The notes beneath the pieces are model-generated. The model saw only the letters and a program-made list of their open reading frames with translations, was not told the DNA's origin and ran no database searches. From the NCBI GenBank assembly GCA_047619485.1, contig JBLHKE010000310.1:1-8698 (forward strand): 8,698 nucleotides of DNA. Reading direction: 5' to 3'. Source of the DNA: JBLHKE01 sp047619485. GTDB taxonomy: Bacteria; Verrucomicrobiota; Verrucomicrobiia; Verrucomicrobiales; DEV007. A program made the position numbers and the translations under genes. Below, piece after piece: positions 7,722 through 8,698 of this stretch (its first letter is position 1; each line of letters starts with the position of its first letter).

Positions 7722-8698
7722 ATGAAAAAGATCAGCTTTCTATCCACCATTATTGGAACCGCACTCACCACTGCTGCGAGCGCCTACACCCTCAGCGTCG
7801 ATCCTGGAGCTATCTCGATCAGCTTTGACCAGTTCAATGATGGTGTGAGCACAGCGACCAACTTCGGCAACATGGCCGACGGCGGCGAGGCAGGAGGCGT
7901 CTCCGCAGTAACGATGCCGGCGGGGGCAGCCGATCCCCAGTTTCAATATCTGACACCAGGCGGCCCGTTCGATCCGAACCAGTATCCCTTCATGCGCATC
8001 CAGTCACAGGGTAGCGCTGCTGGTGCCAGCCAGGTCTTCCCGCTTCCCGCTAATGGGGCGACGGTCCTGCCCTACACGACCGGCAACACGTTCAGCGAGT
8101 CGCAACTCCAATTCGCCCAACCGCTCAACGGCACCGGACTGCGCATCGACCCGCTTGGCGGAGGCACCGGAGGCACCGAGACGTTCTCATACGACTACCT
8201 CATGCTCGACCGCTTTCAGACGATTGGCCTCGGCGAGTTCGATCGCGACGGCGGCTTGGATGGATGGACACCTGCGGCCAACGGCCACCTGATCAACACT
8301 TCGGTCTCTTCTTCGACCAGCACTTTCACGGCTACGACGGCTGGGAACGACCCAGTCATCCAGAAGGCGGGCCTCAACGTCGACACGGCCACCTACAAAT
8401 TCATGGAAATCAGTCTCGCCTTGGATCCAGCATCGAACTCGCGCTTCGAATTTTTCTGGGGAACGAACACCTTCCCTGGCCCGGCCGGTGGGCAGAGCAT
8501 CGCGATCACCAACGAACTCATCCGCGATGGCAACCTGCACACCTACCGCTTCGACATGAGCGATGAAGCCAACTGGGATGGTAACCTCAACATCCTGCGC
8601 CTTGACCTCCTCGCCGATGCCGACGCCCAGGCCGGTCGTAACGTCGAAATTGGTCACGTGCGCCTCTACGCGCAGGTTCCAGAACCTTCCGGAGCGGC
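7722..8698 (+). CDS. PEP-CTERM exosortase-substrate protein, paralog of the preceding gene, 3' end cut by the window
   Basis: The frame is open from ATG 7722 to the window edge: 325 full codons without a stop. The start is chosen because MKKISF opens a typical signal peptide with likely cleavage after ASA (residue 21). An in-frame ATG at 7713 would add only MTL. The mature part holds two modules: residues 22-165 (FDQFNDGVSTATN, LRIDP, YDYLML) and 168-315 (LGEFDRDGGLDGW, FEFFWG, FPGPAGGQS, LRLD, GHVRLY). Both align with residues 25-319 of the preceding protein. The sequence then reaches QVPEPSGA, where V-P-E-P-S is the conserved start of a PEP-CTERM signal. A hydrophobic helix and an Arg-rich tail should follow just beyond base 8698, giving a protein of roughly 345-350 residues. 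PEP-CTERM proteins are processed by exosortase at the inner membrane and delivered to the surface or matrix. A Ser/Thr-rich linker lies at residues 192-207. There is no Cys and no catalytic motif; the biochemical role is unknown. Confidence 0.9.
   Translation, partial: MKKISFLSTIIGTALTTAASAYTLSVDPGAISISFDQFNDGVSTATNFGNMADGGEAGGVSAVTMPAGAADPQFQYLTPGGPFDPNQYPFMRIQSQGSAAGASQVFPLPANGATVLPYTTGNTFSESQLQFAQPLNGTGLRIDPLGGGTGGTETFSYDYLMLDRFQTIGLGEFDRDGGLDGWTPAANGHLINTSVSSSTSTFTATTAGNDPVIQKAGLNVDTATYKFMEISLALDPASNSRFEFFWGTNTFPGPAGGQSIAITNELIRDGNLHTYRFDMSDEANWDGNLNILRLDLLADADAQAGRNVEIGHVRLYAQVPEPSGA
7785..8666 (+). repeat. Paralogous segment, copy B: two tandem modules in the PEP-CTERM protein
   Basis: This is the counterpart of 5313-6197, encoding residues 22-315 of the PEP-CTERM protein as modules at 7785-8216 and 8223-8666. 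The second module is clearly more conserved between the two genes than the first: the SRFEFFWG to LADADA block differs at only 9 of 63 residues. The copies diverge right after module 2. Here the chain goes directly into the PEP-CTERM signal; in copy A it goes into TSP3 and Ig domains. Confidence 0.85.
8676..8698 (+). other. Start of PEP-CTERM sorting signal (VPEPSGA)
   Basis: Codons GTT CCA GAA CCT TCC GGA GCG at 8676-8696 encode V-P-E-P-S-G-A. They are preceded by a compact domain end (HVRLYAQ) and sit at the position expected for the PEP-CTERM motif. The family's hydrophobic segment and basic cluster lie beyond the window, so only the first part can be seen. Confidence 0.8.

Noticed and set aside
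8023..8566. Overlapping + strand frames inside the last gene, as if it were broken by a frameshift
   Set aside because: The frame from 7722 is uninterrupted to the window edge and aligns end to end with the preceding paralog, so these are out-of-frame shadows.
8187..8657. Antisense open frame of 156 codons opposite the PEP-CTERM gene
   Set aside because: It is the mirror of strongly conserved coding sequence; a similar antisense frame opposite the paralog (5301-5819) is explained by the same codon bias.
1..8698. CRISPR array, tRNA/rRNA gene, insertion sequence or phage element
   Set aside because: No regularly spaced direct repeats, RNA-gene signatures, transposase or terminal inverted repeats were seen; all repeats found are protein-module repeats inside coding sequence.

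Overview
This is GC-rich DNA with every supported gene on the + strand. The encoded proteins combine a CotH-type kinase domain, lamin-tail domains (LTD), bacterial thrombospondin type 3 (TSP3) calcium-binding repeats, putative-Ig domains and a PEP-CTERM sorting signal. That mix is typical of environmental Verrucomicrobiota, and of the wider PVC group (Planctomycetota, Lentisphaerota). The assignment rests on protein architecture only: the window has no rRNA or other phylogenetic marker.

Layout. Positions 1-5190 hold the 3' part of a very large secreted-type gene, open at the left edge. Its product runs LamG-like domain, beta-sandwich, LTD, LTD, carbohydrate-binding-like module, Ig-like domain, CotH kinase-like domain, Ig-like domain, LTD, then a C-terminal DPDGDG loop and tail module. 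After a 50-base gap, 5241-7676 encodes a complete 811-residue secreted protein. It has a signal peptide, three copies of a module I do not recognise, two TSP3 repeats, two He_PIG-type Ig domains and a C-terminal tail module. After a 45-base gap, 7722-8698 encodes a shorter paralog of that protein's N-terminal part. It has a signal peptide and two copies of the same module, then runs straight into V-P-E-P-S, the start of a PEP-CTERM signal, where the window ends.

How the genes may work together. All three appear to be exported, multidomain, adhesion or matrix-type proteins encoded head to tail with short gaps, so they may be co-expressed as a cell-surface or extracellular-matrix locus. The third gene implies an exosortase elsewhere in the genome. 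Whether the CotH-like domain phosphorylates the two downstream proteins is an open hypothesis. The most noteworthy points are the unrecognised repeated module (signature L-R-I/L-D-P followed by D-Y-I/V) and the paralog pair that shares it but ends with different C-terminal fates. I see no RNA genes, CRISPR arrays, insertion sequences or convincing terminators.
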